This document shows positions 45,955-56,406 of a DNA stretch of 64,000 bases, piece after piece (the first letter of the stretch is position 1; each line of letters begins with the position of its first letter). The notes beneath the pieces were generated by a model. That model made no database searches and was not told the DNA's origin. It was given only the letters and a program-made list of their open reading frames with translations. The translations under genes and the position numbers were made by a program. This stretch comes from Scalesia atractyloides (lineage: Eukaryota > Streptophyta > Magnoliopsida > Asterales > Asteraceae): contig CAMTDV010000028.1 of NCBI GenBank assembly GCA_947069175.1, forward strand, positions 71,718,157 through 71,782,156. The letters are read 5' to 3'.

Positions 45955-47871
45955 GACCATACGAAGTGAGAGTGCTTGAAAAAAGGGGTGAAACGCCATG
46001 TGACAGCCACGTCAGCAACTGTTAGAAAAGTGGCGTGGTGCAAAAAAAACTGGTTAGGACGGGGCGTGAAAAGGTGCGTGGTGTGACACGTGACATACAT
46101 TTTTTGTACTTTTTTTATATTTATAAATTTAATGGATTCTATTAAATTTAAAAATTACATTAATATTAATTAGATAAATAACATCAATTTAAAATAAACT
46201 TAACATAGAAAATACATAAAGTTAAAATAAAATTACATAAAGTAAAATTAAAATTACTTAAACCTAAAAATATATATAAAATTTTAATCATTGTCTTCGT
46301 CTTTTTTGGAATGCTCAAATGTATTCAACCAAATCCGCTGTAAGGTTGTTATATGTAACATTGTCATAAATATCCCATGTGTTTGGTTGTCTCGCTTTAT
46401 CATTTATTTCTACAGTATTTGGTTGACTCACATCCTCAATTGTGCATCACTCATTTTTCAAAATCATGTTTTGTAAAATAACGGACACGTACATCACCTT
46501 TCGAATTTAATGTTTTTCCATAATCCTACACGTTTTCCTCAAAGTGTGCCTCATCTTTTCTGCAAAACACCAAAGGCTTGTTCGACATCTTTTCGTACTG
46601 CCATTTAAACACCATTAAACTTAGTTATCTTTTCGTCTAATATTGTATGCTTTGTAAATGATTTTACAAACACAACATATTCTGACTAAATACCATCGGC
46701 TAGATAATAACCGTATTTGTACTTCACACGGTTTAAAAAAAAGCCTTTGGTCCAACACCGTTTACATAGTCGTTGAAAATTAGGATTAATTACGAATATT
46801 TAAATCGTTATTTGCAGCAGACATACCAAAGAACGCATGTCAAATCCAAAGATCTTATGATGCAACCGCTTCAAGCATCATAGCCAGTTTTTTATGATAT
46901 CAAATGATGTGTTGTCCGCGCCAGGCAGTTGGACAATTTTCCCACTCCCATTTCATACAATCTAAACTACTGATGATCCTAGGAGACCATGTCACTCTTT
47001 ATGAGCCTTCAAAAGTTGTTATATGTCACCAAACGTAGGTTTTCTCAAATTTTTTTAAATATAGATCAATGATATACTCACAAAAATAACGGAGGATTTG
47101 CCTCGCGGTTTGTTCCGACATTTTATATACTCATCTATAATGTCGGAAGTCATGCCATAAGCAAATTGTCTAATCACAGTCGTGACTTTTTGCAACGTGC
47201 TAAATCCAAGACTACCACGCGCATATGTTTTTTTGTTGAAAATATTCATATTTACTTGATAAATCTTTGATAGTCTAAGAAATAAACCGCGGCTCATACG
47301 AAAATGACGCCTCATAGTGGTATCATCATACATCGGGTTGAGTGAAAAATATTCACTTACCAATAAATCATGTGTGGTGATTCGACCGTGTACTCTGTAT
47401 TTCTTCCTCTTGGGTCTTGAGGAGCACCCATTGTCTTCCAATATAGTTTCAACAACTTTCTAAACCGTTGAACTTATTAGAGCCGGTCCCTCATCATCTG
47501 TTGAGAATAAAAGAAGCTTTTCAAGAGAAGACAATGAAGATGAAGATGATGAACTTGAGCCTTCCCTTTAATTAAAATGATGTTAAAATTGGGAGTGAAA
47601 ATACATGTGAGTAAAGAGAAATGGATTAGATATGTTGTGTATTTTTGAAAAATTTAGGTTAAAAGGGTTTAATATATAGGTTTTTTTAAATGATTTTTTT
47701 TAATTCAAACGGCTAGTATGCCACATCCAATCCAAGCCGGCCACGCCACCCCCCACATTCCTCTCAACGTCGGCGAAGTTCCTTTTGCCCTCTTCCCCAC
47801 GCTGCCTTCCACGCCATACCGGGGGCAGTGGGCCCGACGTGGAGTAGCTTCCACGCCCACTCCATATAGTC
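45955..47871 (-). mobile_element. PIF/Harbinger element B (1917 bp)
   Basis: The left end GACCATACGAAGTGAGAGTG and the inverted right end GACTATATGGAGTGGGCGTG match at 15 of 20. Both sides are flanked by TTA (45952-45954 and 47872-47874). It encodes a transposase relic on the minus strand. It has inserted in the right terminal repeat of element A. Confidence 0.75.
46290..47441 (-). pseudogene. PIF/Harbinger transposase of element B (decayed)
   Basis: Starts MEDNGCSSRPKRKKYRVHGR at 47441. It continues with YFSLNPMYDDTTMRRHFRMS, LFLRLSKIYQ, LGFSTLQKVTTVIRQFAYGM and DEYIKC, which are typical of the helix-rich N-terminal region of plant PIF/Harbinger transposases. Further on, near 46990-46905, in another frame, the strand encodes SSLDCMKWEWENCPTAWRGQ, the family's conserved block around the first catalytic Asp. 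Stops and frame changes after about 47060 break the gene. Confidence 0.85.
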
Positions 47872-47892
47872 TTAGCATTGTGAATGATCTAA

Positions 47893-50800
47893 TATCCATC
47901 TTTAAATGTCCCTAAGTAGTTTCTTTAACTAATTAACTAAATGCATAAAAACTGCAGATGTGGAGCTAGCCCATTTGATAGGTGCATATGCCTTTTAGAG
48001 GTGAGGTCCCAGGTTAAAACTAGGGCGAATGAGATTAATTTAGGATTATAGGAGTAATAAGAGTAGGAGCAAGCGTTGTTATTAAAATAACTAATTTATA
48101 TTAACTAATCAAACAAATCGTGAACAGAAAACCAATCGATTGGTTATGGTTAGCTGCATCTTACATAACCGAGCCATTGCTTATAGTTATGGTTAAGCAA
48201 TATTTCATAGCCATATTAACCTAGACAACGCCGAAATGTTATAATATACAATTCATGTTGGTAAACATTACGGTTTTTAACTTTAGTACCTTGAAATTAT
48301 TTTTGTTACTAGGTAATCGGTTTAACATGTCTTAACTACCATTGTTTTTATATATAAATCATATTTTGTGTTTCTAGAAACTAATAGAGAGCGTTTGGTT
48401 TTGTAGTTCGTTTCATATTTTGCATATCTATAGATTTGTTCTTCATTCATTAATAATAAGTTTTGAGTATGTTTTTGACATGAAGCGTGCATATTTTCAC
48501 ATATAATCCAGCTCAGAACACCGTAACCAAACCATGGTTTGAACAAAGCAAAAAACAAAAAAATACATTAGATAATTGACCAAACTTAATCTAAACTGAT
48601 TCTTAACCAATGGTTAACTAAACCATTCTCAACCGACCATTTGTTATAGTTATGATTAAGCAATTATGCATAACCAAAACTCATTTATGTTTATAATTAA
48701 ACCTCCATAACTAAACCAAACCGACTTTGCACACAAGGGCATACCCACCTATTGCCCAAGGTGGGCGGGCGCACCCCTTGAAAAAAAATTAGTGCTAAAT
48801 TCCCGGTAAAATCCTAGTCGCACCTTTGAAAATTTTCGTCCGCACCCCTTGGAAATTTTCGACGGCCTCCCTTAGGAAAAAAAATCTTATGAATTTATAA
48901 AAAAATATGTAAACACTGATTTTTTTTTTAAAATACAACCTAAATAACTTTCCACTTAACCCGATTAACTTTCTCTTAACTTTTAGCCCTATAAACACTT
49001 TATAACCCAAGCTCAACCCAATATAATAATCTAATTTGCACTAAAATATAATAACCAAACTATCGCCCTTTCCCCTTCTTTCGTCCCGCTCTTTGTTTTG
49101 TGATACGAGAATCACGAAAACAACATCTTAATCACCCATCCGGGAATGGTTCGATTTTGTTGTTGTTTTATTTGGACTTTTAGGAGAAATAAAATTGTTA
49201 AAAAGTTTGAAATTTTAGTTGTTTTGTTGTTTTTTGAAAACTTTAGTTGGCTGATTTTGTTGTTTTAGTTAAAGTTAGGGTGTTTAAATGGTTAGTCACA
49301 AGGAATCAATAATTAAAACTAGGGCTTGATTTTAAAGGGTTGAAATTTATAAAGTTTGGTGATGATTGTTCAAGTGTTTAATGTTAAAAATAAGTTATAT
49401 ATGTTATATAGAGAAATAGTTGCTTAGAAAGTAGCTCTAAATGTTTTGGATAGATCTCAAAAAATAAAAACACTTAAGGTGACATTTTAAATATATTTGT
49501 AACGACGTTTGATGTGTTTTTGATGATTATGTAAATTTAGTTTGATGTTCTTTTGTTGTACTTGACACGATCCGATATAAACCGATTTTTTTATATACCT
49601 AGGAATCTAAAACTCTTAAAAAATATTCCGCACCCACATAAAAAATTTCTAGATTCACTTGCACACCCTAAAATCCGGCCTTATTATTTTGTTAAAAGTA
49701 GGGTAAGAATATAATATTCCCCACGATGGGTGAACAGACAGACAAGAGGATCGGTAGAAGCAAAGAAATTTAAGGAACAAGTGATAATGGATTCCTCCTC
49801 CTTGTCATGTCGCAATCCAATCCATCGTCACATCATTCTAGAAGCATGAAACGTGAAGGGACCAATCTCTCTCTATATATAACAAAATAATATATAATAA
49901 TTATGTCACAAATAAATATAAATGAGTAAAAGTATCACTCGAGTTCATAGCCACATTTGTCACGACTATTCTTTGTAAAAGTATTTTGATGTAGTCAGAG
50001 TTATAAAGTCATGTATGTAAATAGTTATAGCTGTAATTCTTTTACACTCGTGTGGCGAACTCTATTATTATTATTATTATTGAAATCTACAAAAGAAAAA
50101 TATTAATCGATCTTCAATTTCAAAAGAAATATCATCAGGGAAATAATTACAGTGTGCTAACATTGTGCTATATATAGGTGGTAATACTCATTCTTTAAAA
50201 GAATGAATTATGTTAGGCAAAATTAAATTCTATATGGGTTTATTCGAGTCTATTTTAAATAGACAAAAGGTAAAAGGATCAACTACTATAAATCTTGTTG
50301 ATTTGATAAGGGTCTAGATGTGCTTGTCTTTACCACCGACTCGTCACCGACATCATCACCACCTTCACCATTACTATTTCCGCCATCGAAGTGCTCAATA
50401 CCGACGTTGCCACCGCCCACTCTATTCCTGCCCTTGACACAACCAACATCAGTGTCTCCACCACCCACCACCACCACTGTCGCCGCGACACCACCACCCT
50501 CCGCCACCCCAACACCACCTCGTAGTTATCCCAACCACTACAGCCACGACCACCTACATCATCAATTTGTCACCAATAGCCAACAAACAAATATAGCAGG
50601 CGAACTTAATTTGGTACTTTTCTAAAAACGACTTATTTCAACTCGACTTCAATTTGGCCGGAACCTATTTTGACTGAGAACAAAATTGATGTTTTTTTAA
50701 TACAACCCATTTTGACACCGCCCCTCCACACCCATACATAATTTACGGGGTTTACATTATAGTATTGTACCCATTGCCTAACAATATTTTTGCATTGATG

Positions 50801-51059
50801 AGGTTTTAATAAAAATATTTGCTATCATTTTGGTAGGGGACATCATCGGACATATGTATATGGTAAGATAGTAAATTGCCAACGTAAGTTTAGTATTATT
50901 TTTCGACGACTACAAATCATTGTAGACGGATTTTTCATGCTTTTGTTTGTAGATTTCCTATCCCGCCACAAAGACCATCCTTCTCAAAAATTACTAATAT
51001 AAGTAATTTTTGTCATACACTCAAAATCTACAAGCGGGGTTTTACCGCAAAGCGTGTGA
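47893..51059. other. Intergenic spacer with degraded repeats
   Basis: No gene is supported. At 48120-48730 there are repeated GGTTATGGTTA / AACCATGGTT-type phrases in both orientations, probably an old inverted-repeat transposon. At 50286-50530 there is a Pro/Thr-coding, (CCA)n-like low-complexity stretch that opens frames on both strands. Confidence 0.5.
50330..50530. repeat. CCA/CCG-rich low-complexity stretch
   Basis: Dense CCACCACC and CACCGACG-type sequence gives long open frames in three frames on both strands. This is a composition effect, with no codon preference for one frame. Confidence 0.6.
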
Positions 51060-52811
51060 CTGACTAAGATCTAGTCACTAATCATGTTGAACCAAACAAT
51101 TGAAACTTATAAAAGCCTCACTATCAACCGATAAGCGATAAGGTTTTAATTTATTCAAATGCAGTTTATAATGCAGTGGAAATAAAGTTAAAAACCAATA
51201 GGAACAAAAACCACATGTTAAATAAATGTTTAAAAACATAAAGTTTTAGCGAATCCCCACTCCAGCCAATTGCAACGCCCATCCATAGTTGTACCTACTG
51301 ACCTGTAAAGCATGCAACTATGTGTCAACAATAAAGTTGGCAAATTCAAAAAATTTAGTTTAGCAAAAGTAAAGTTCACAATGTTTTGATTTAAGTATGA
51401 CCCGGGTAGCTAACTCTCATTATATGACTAAACTATGTACCGAATGCTGACATTTCGTTTGTGCCTCAATAACGTCTATCAATATTAAAGCAAGAGTGAA
51501 GGTTAGAATTTCACCCCCGGCCTCCAGCACGGTGTGAGGCTTGTTAAACAGAATGGCGTTATCAACTAATACCTCGCGTATGCCCACCCGACAATCTAAT
51601 CGGTAAAATATAGGAACTTTCATGATAGAGTTTTTCGTTTAGTCTAAGTGTACTATCCACCTCTAGTGAATAGCATATTTCAGTGGTTCAAACAAAAATG
51701 CACGCGTAACCCCCAATCAGGGCAACCGTAAAAAGTGTTGTCCCAAAATCAGGACGCCTACATTAAGAAAAGAGTTGTGAACTCTCCTTAGTTTGCTCGG
51801 TTGTGAACTTGAAAAGTAATCAGGAAAGACAATCTCTTCCTTATATGTTTACCATTTCAATTAGTTTAATTTATAAATTCCTAGACGTAGTCTAACACAT
51901 AGTTACCGAATCACGTTGTCATGCAATTACACGTTTAGGTAAGTTAGAGTATGGGATCGTCTAATTACATATAACTCATTCATAGACACCCGTTAACACA
52001 TCTAATAACATATAACACTTTATTATAACACATAAGCATATTTAAAACGTTCACAAATACTTTCAGCTCATTGCAGTTTCATGTCGGTTTTTAGGCAGTT
52101 TTCCGGAATTTATTTAAAATACTAAACGAACTCAAAAAGTTATGATATTTAACACAACGTTCCATTTAGTTTCTAAATACTTGAGTATTTTTCTTATGAC
52201 CTGAATCTTTGCACAAAAATCACTAAAAATCATTCTTTGCACCTAGGTCTGATTTATAACTTTCTAATGACAATTTACACCAAAAATCATTTAAAATCCT
52301 TGTTTATTCTTTTTACGAAATTCCAGTTGGAGACTTTTGGAATCACTTGGAAGTTATGAAATTCGTGTTGGGCTACAAATTCTGACGGAAAATACAGCCT
52401 AGACCTTTGGCACGAAATAAATCATTTAAAATACCAACCTAGGTCGAAAATGCGATTCCAGTTGGGTTTGAAAAGTATTTCTTGGAAGTTCATCTTAGAC
52501 TCAAGAAACATAAGTTTTTGACAAAATTTACCCGGTTACAGCCGCTTAAAGTCGGCTGTAACATTCTGGACAGAAGCTGTTTTGTTACCCGAACCCCACA
52601 ACGACTAATTCAAGAACTTGACGCCCCATATACTTTAATCACAACTGATTTGTATCAGAAATAGTTCATTTAACACTAAATTAGCACTAACCACCAGTTT
52701 AAACCCATAAACCACACCCTAGAGACATACCCGAACCCGTGATTCAACCTAACATCAACTATTTTAATTCTAACCGCAAAACACAGCCACAATAACTCAG
52801 CATTTAATCAT
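51060..52811 (-). mobile_element. Possible old LTR, target of the young element
   Basis: The style of this stretch resembles the minus-strand start of the other LTRs: AATGCAGTGGAAATAAAG, then AAAGTTGGCAAATTC near 51334, which is close to AAAGTTGGCGAGTTC at 4579. Similar AT-rich sequence resumes after the young element at 63903. I could not define its ends. Confidence 0.3.
52535..52562. other. Perfect 10-bp inverted repeat
   Basis: GTTACAGCCG, an 8-base loop, then CGGCTGTAAC. Seen directly; function unknown. Confidence 0.7.
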
Positions 52812-52999
52812 AACACTGTAACATTTGTATAAATCGGGTCTCCAAAACCCGCTTCGTTTTGTAATCAAATATCAAGTTACGAAATTTCATTAAGTATTTA
52901 TGAGTATTTTGAGTTTAAACGTTACATAATTAATATATAAGCTAAACTATAAAAGTTATATTTGATAAAAAGTTAAAATAAAATAAATAAAAAATGTTT

Positions 53000-53073
53000 G
53001 GAGCTGACCGGACTCGAACCCGGGTCAACTGCCTACCATGACTTATCTTTCCGTCTCCAAACCACTCAGCCAC
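53000..53073 (-). other. Class II tRNA-like module 1, antisense, young LTR
   Basis: On the minus strand: TGTGGCTGAGTGGTTTGGAG (Ser/Leu-type D arm, A box), about 35 nt, then GGGTTCGAGTCC (B box) at about 53010-53022. T-stem pairing is only partial (3 of 5), so the promoter-like boxes are better kept than the fold. Confidence 0.55.
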
Positions 53074-53908
53074 AAAATGTTTTCTGTTAGTATTATGAAA
53101 CAATTAAATTTTATACGCAAACCCGGATTAACGGTTACTGATATCTGTATAACGGAAATCGGTGAGCCAAATCGCCAAATCAGTTTTCGTTCGTTTAATT
53201 AACGTATAACCGACGCATATCGGTTTCTAATTAAAGTTCAGATTGAATGAACTTCAAGTTTTGGGTTTTGAAACCGAAAAACATTCAAGTTTCAAATAAT
53301 TCTGATTCCAATCATTTATACGATTCATAACTGTTTCAAATACACTCCAAACCCTTTTCGTCGCGTTTTCAAGTCTTTTGAGCTCAAGAAAATTGTCGCC
53401 GGAATTCTCTGCAACTCTCGCCGGAAAACCGTGTCCAACTCAAACCAGTAAGATTCTACTCTCTTGCTGTTTCAATCTATTGTTAGGACACCACTAACAT
53501 TATTCCGTCACTCAAAGTCAGTCACAGAAGACTTTGCTGGATTTCTGGTTTCGCCGGAGAAATTCTGGAATTTGCCGGAACCACGCTAGTTGACGGTAAA
53601 CACATTCAATCGTGTAAATAATCCATGTACTCTGGTTCAATTTCAAATCTAATTCTTTAATTCTGTTGATTAGCCCCTCTCAGCCGGAGTTTCAATAACA
53701 GAGTTGCCTGTTTTCGCCGGACTTCCTGAAGAAGACGACCTGTCCGGTATTTCTTTTACCCAAACTGTTCGGTTTGTTCATTCAAACTAGTAATCATGTT
53801 ATTTAAGTAGTAGAACCCTGAATCAGTGATCTATGTAAAACCGGAAATTATAGTGAAGAAGACGAACATAACAACGGGTTAAGAATAATTAAAATTCGGA
53901 TAGTTAAC

Positions 53909-53983
53909 GGGTTAGACACACAGTCCAGCGGTGGACTGTGTGCAAAGTTTATATACGAGTCCCGAGTTCGATCCTTGCTTCAC
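53909..53983 (+). other. tRNA-like module 2, young LTR
   Basis: GGGTTAGA, hairpin CACACAGTCC-AGCGGT-GGACTGTGTG (53917-53942, perfect 10 bp), then GAGTTCGATCC (53964-53974). TTTTT at 54006-54010 could stop Pol III. Confidence 0.62.
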
Positions 53984-54075
53984 ACACGCTGCGTAATAAC
54001 ATTCCTTTTTATTCATAAAACTAACCGGGTTAGATTGAGTAGTTGTTAAGTATAATATAATTCAAGAATATAACC

Positions 54076-54143
54076 GGGTTAGACACACAGTCCAGCGGTG
54101 GACTGTGTGCAACACAAACTGCACGTCACGCGATCGAATCTCG
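54076..54143 (+). other. tRNA-like module 3, young LTR
   Basis: GGGTTAGA, the same hairpin (54084-54109), then GATCGAATCTC (54132-54142), a weakened B box. TTTT at 54175-54178. Confidence 0.58.
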
Positions 54144-54245
54144 ACACAAACACCGGTTCAATGAGAATAAAACGTTTTGTAAAATAAATGAATTTTCGGT
54201 AAATTCGAATAAGTGTATTAATATAATTAAAACTAGTTTTCTAAC

Positions 54246-54322
54246 GGGTTAGTCACGTAGCTCAGTTGGTAGAGCTACGTGCGCGTGAACGGAAGGTCAC
54301 AGGTTCGAATCCCGCTCGGCGC
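54246..54322 (+). other. tRNA-like module 4, young LTR (best A and B boxes)
   Basis: GGGTTAGT, hairpin CACGTAGCTC-AGTTGGTA-GAGCTACGTG (54254-54281), then GGTTCGAATCC (54302-54312), a perfect B-box consensus. TAGCTCAGTTGG is a perfect tRNA A box. B-to-A spacing is about 40 nt, within the range of tRNA genes. A nine-T run is at 54389-54397. No acceptor stem can form. Confidence 0.68.
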
Positions 54323-54345
54323 AAGAATTACCGCTGACCGAACCG

Positions 54346-54371
54346 GTCAACGGTCAACGGTCAACGGTCAA
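54346..54371. promoter_or_regulatory. W-box array (four cores, 7-bp spacing), young LTR
   Basis: GGTCAA (TTGACC on minus) at four positions 7 bp apart. The 3' LTR copy is at 62645-62670. The same spacing is seen in the 8-10 kb LTR. Confidence 0.6.
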
Positions 54372-54897
54372 ACAGTAAAAAAATATTATTTTTTTTTAAA
54401 TAATTATTTGTTTTATTTAAATTAAAAATCAATTAAAAATACTTAAAAATAACATTTTTAAGGATGGAAAATAGCCATAAACTCACAAAAATATATCCAA
54501 AAATTCCATTAAAAATCTTTAATAAAATCCATCCATTTAATATATTTTTCCTATTATTATTTAGGTCAGTGATTCCTCGTTAACTCGTTTCATCTAAATC
54601 GTGCGCATCTCACCAATTCAAATCCAACGCACCCAATGTGAGTGAACCCTTCAAATTCCCCGTTTTAATCACATTTTTGGGGTGTATCATGTGTCTTATT
54701 CATTTTCTTATTATAACTAAGTTATTGTGCATATATATCATATCATGACATGTGTGTTAGTTGTTGCTGTTCAGTAGTTAGGATTGTTTGCAAGTTATTA
54801 TTTCAGTACATGCAATTGCTGAGGCCGTAGCTCCCCATCCCTCGAGGTTGAGTTTGATCCCCATTTTATTATGCGGTTGATCAGGGCGTGCCCGCAC

Positions 54898-55118
54898 GAT
54901 CGGCTCCGTTTGATTGAGCCTTGATCGGTTATTTATTTTCATTTCAATACATGCAATACGCTCGGCTCCGTTTGATTGAGCCTTGAGTGCACAGTTCAAT
55001 TTACATTTCAAGTTCATGCAATACGCTCGGCTCCGTTTGATTGAGCCTTGAGCACATAGTTCAATTTACATTTTCAGTTCATACAATACGATCGGCTCCG
55101 TTTGATTGAGCCTTGATC
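54898..55118 (+). repeat. Four GATC/GGCTC hairpin units
   Basis: Units at 54898-54926, 54961-54987, 55026-55052 and 55090-55118. Units 1 and 4 are closed by GATC/GATC; units 2 and 3 by CTC/GAG. The common core is GGCTC-CGTTTGATT-GAGCC. The closing pairs therefore change together. Confidence 0.75.
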
Positions 55119-55310
55119 TCACAGTTCATTTATGTTAATTATCATATGATGTTGGTATGTTCATGTATGTAATCGATTGTTAATGTATGTTATAATTGTA
55201 ACCGATGTTGCCATTGCTTGATTTCATGCATATGCTCTTTTATGATTATGCACAATATTTTATTGATAAACTAACCAGAAAATCATTATTAAATGTTTAT
55301 CTATAAGGTT

Positions 55311-55362
55311 CACTCGCCAACTTATGTTGACCCAAAAACCTCCCATTTTACACATGATACAG
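55311..55362 (+). promoter_or_regulatory. Conserved U5-side block with splice-donor-like end
   Basis: CACTCGCCAAC, TTGACCC, then TTTTACACATGATACAG, followed by GTGAAC. It is conserved in three LTR families. CAG/GTGAAC fits a plant 5' splice site. See the leader entry for the matching acceptor. Confidence 0.5.
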
Positions 55363-55598
55363 GTGAACCAGCAGCAGCTAGGAACACGTAGGATCTGGAT
55401 TAGAAGAAATAAAATGATTTAGTGTTTGGATTATTATGTTTGGTTATTTTCTTTTGTAATGAATGAACATGTTTGATGGTTTGAGAAATGTAACTTTGAC
55501 TTCATTTAATTATGAAACATAATAGTAAATGTCATGTGCTTTGGTGATAACCCAATTATGCCCCGACTCTTATTTCCGCTGCGGGTCGGGGTGTGACA

Positions 55599-56406
55599 GA
55601 TTGGTATCAGAGCCATGACTATAGGGATATAGGATAGGTTATTAGACCCTTAGAGCCTATACTATAGTCGATTAGAAACTTATAAGAATTTTGTGTGTTA
55701 TATGCCAAACTTCATGATGTTTATATGTTTATGTTAAAATGTTACATTTGATATTGTTCAAACATGTTCATAAGTATGTATTATCAAATAATGCTTATCA
55801 TGAAATCGTATGATCATAACATATCACATCCATGCAAGCACACACCACATCATGATTGATTTTACAACGATTTTCGTGTTTTCAAATCTCATCAAAGTGA
55901 GTTCTCATGACGGGCATGTAGTAACTGGAAGGGTACTAGTACCGGTAGTCGGAACGTCCTGTCTAGGCTGGCATTCGTATAAATCCAAAATAAAGGACCA
56001 GTTTGCCTACCTGGGGACCAACGATGAGAGTACGAAATATCTATTAGGCCAAAGCATGCTATACCAAACGTCGTGAGAGCTAACCCCACTTTGAGTTGTC
56101 ATTGTGTCTACACCTGGACACGTTCCGACCAAATATCTCATGAACATATTTTGTGGTTAGCATTCGGGGGATGCGAGTGTTAAATTGCCAATACTAATGT
56201 GAATCCAACCAAACCAATAGCCATGGGGGCCCACATGACTATATAGGTGAAGGTATGGGGGACATTTGAGGCCCAACATGAGCGAACCCAAGACATCCTT
56301 CGGATGTAGTTGCATTATTGATGTTTATGTTATTTTCATTTTTTTAGACACATGACACCTAAAAGATACCATAAACTCACAATCTTCTCATTTTATGATC
56401 CTGTAG
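55599..56406 (+). other. 5' leader of the young element (possible intron)
   Basis: Runs from the PBS to Gag and ends CTCATTTTATGATCCTGTAG immediately before the ATG, which is a good 3' splice site. With the donor at 55362/55363 it would form a 1044-bp intron. The corresponding interval in the relic at 15348-16389 is 1042 bp. It contains an open frame 55810-56076 (VSSHDGHVVTGRV) shared with the relic. Confidence 0.55.
55602..55615 (+). other. Primer binding site (tRNA-iMet), young element
   Basis: TGGTATCAGAGCCA, complementary to the 3' end of plant initiator tRNA-Met, three bases after the LTR. Confidence 0.95.

Larger units (their letters stand above)
42498..47889 (-). mobile_element. PIF/Harbinger-like element A carrying two insertions
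   Basis: The left end GAGCACCTCTAACACAATG is preceded by TAA (42495-42497). When element B and one TTA are removed, the right end reads inward as GATCATTCACAATGC and is followed by TAA (47890-47892). Further inside, both ends share ATCCAGACTGC in inverted orientation (near 42538 and 45930). Without the solo LTR and element B, only about 1.2 kb belongs to element A, so it is probably non-autonomous. It encloses both insertions completely. Confidence 0.55.
52817..55598 (+). mobile_element. 5' LTR of the young chromovirus (2782 bp)
   Basis: TGTAACATTTG to GGGTGTGACA. It differs from the 3' LTR (61115-63897) by one inserted T (62210-62212 region) and one C/T change (55372 against 63671). It is preceded by AACAC (52812-52816), repeated after the 3' LTR. 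Near identity of the LTRs means a very recent insertion. Confidence 0.98.

Noticed and set aside
42498..45975. Element A ending at 45975 with AAGCACTCTCAC as its right end
   Set aside because: That end lacks TAA and overlaps the TIR of element B; placing B inside A's terminal repeat explains both ends and both target duplications better.
50320..50625. Pro/Thr/Ser-rich 101-codon open frame
   Set aside because: Low-complexity CCA/CCG stretch that opens several frames on both strands.
54246..54322. A true tRNA gene
   Set aside because: A and B boxes are present, but no acceptor stem can form, the D-arm stem is 10 bp and the T stem is weak; it is repeated at the same place in every LTR.
54778..55017. 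79-codon minus-strand open frame, duplicated at 63077-63316
   Set aside because: Lies in the LTR hairpin-repeat region and is identical in both LTRs because the LTRs are identical.
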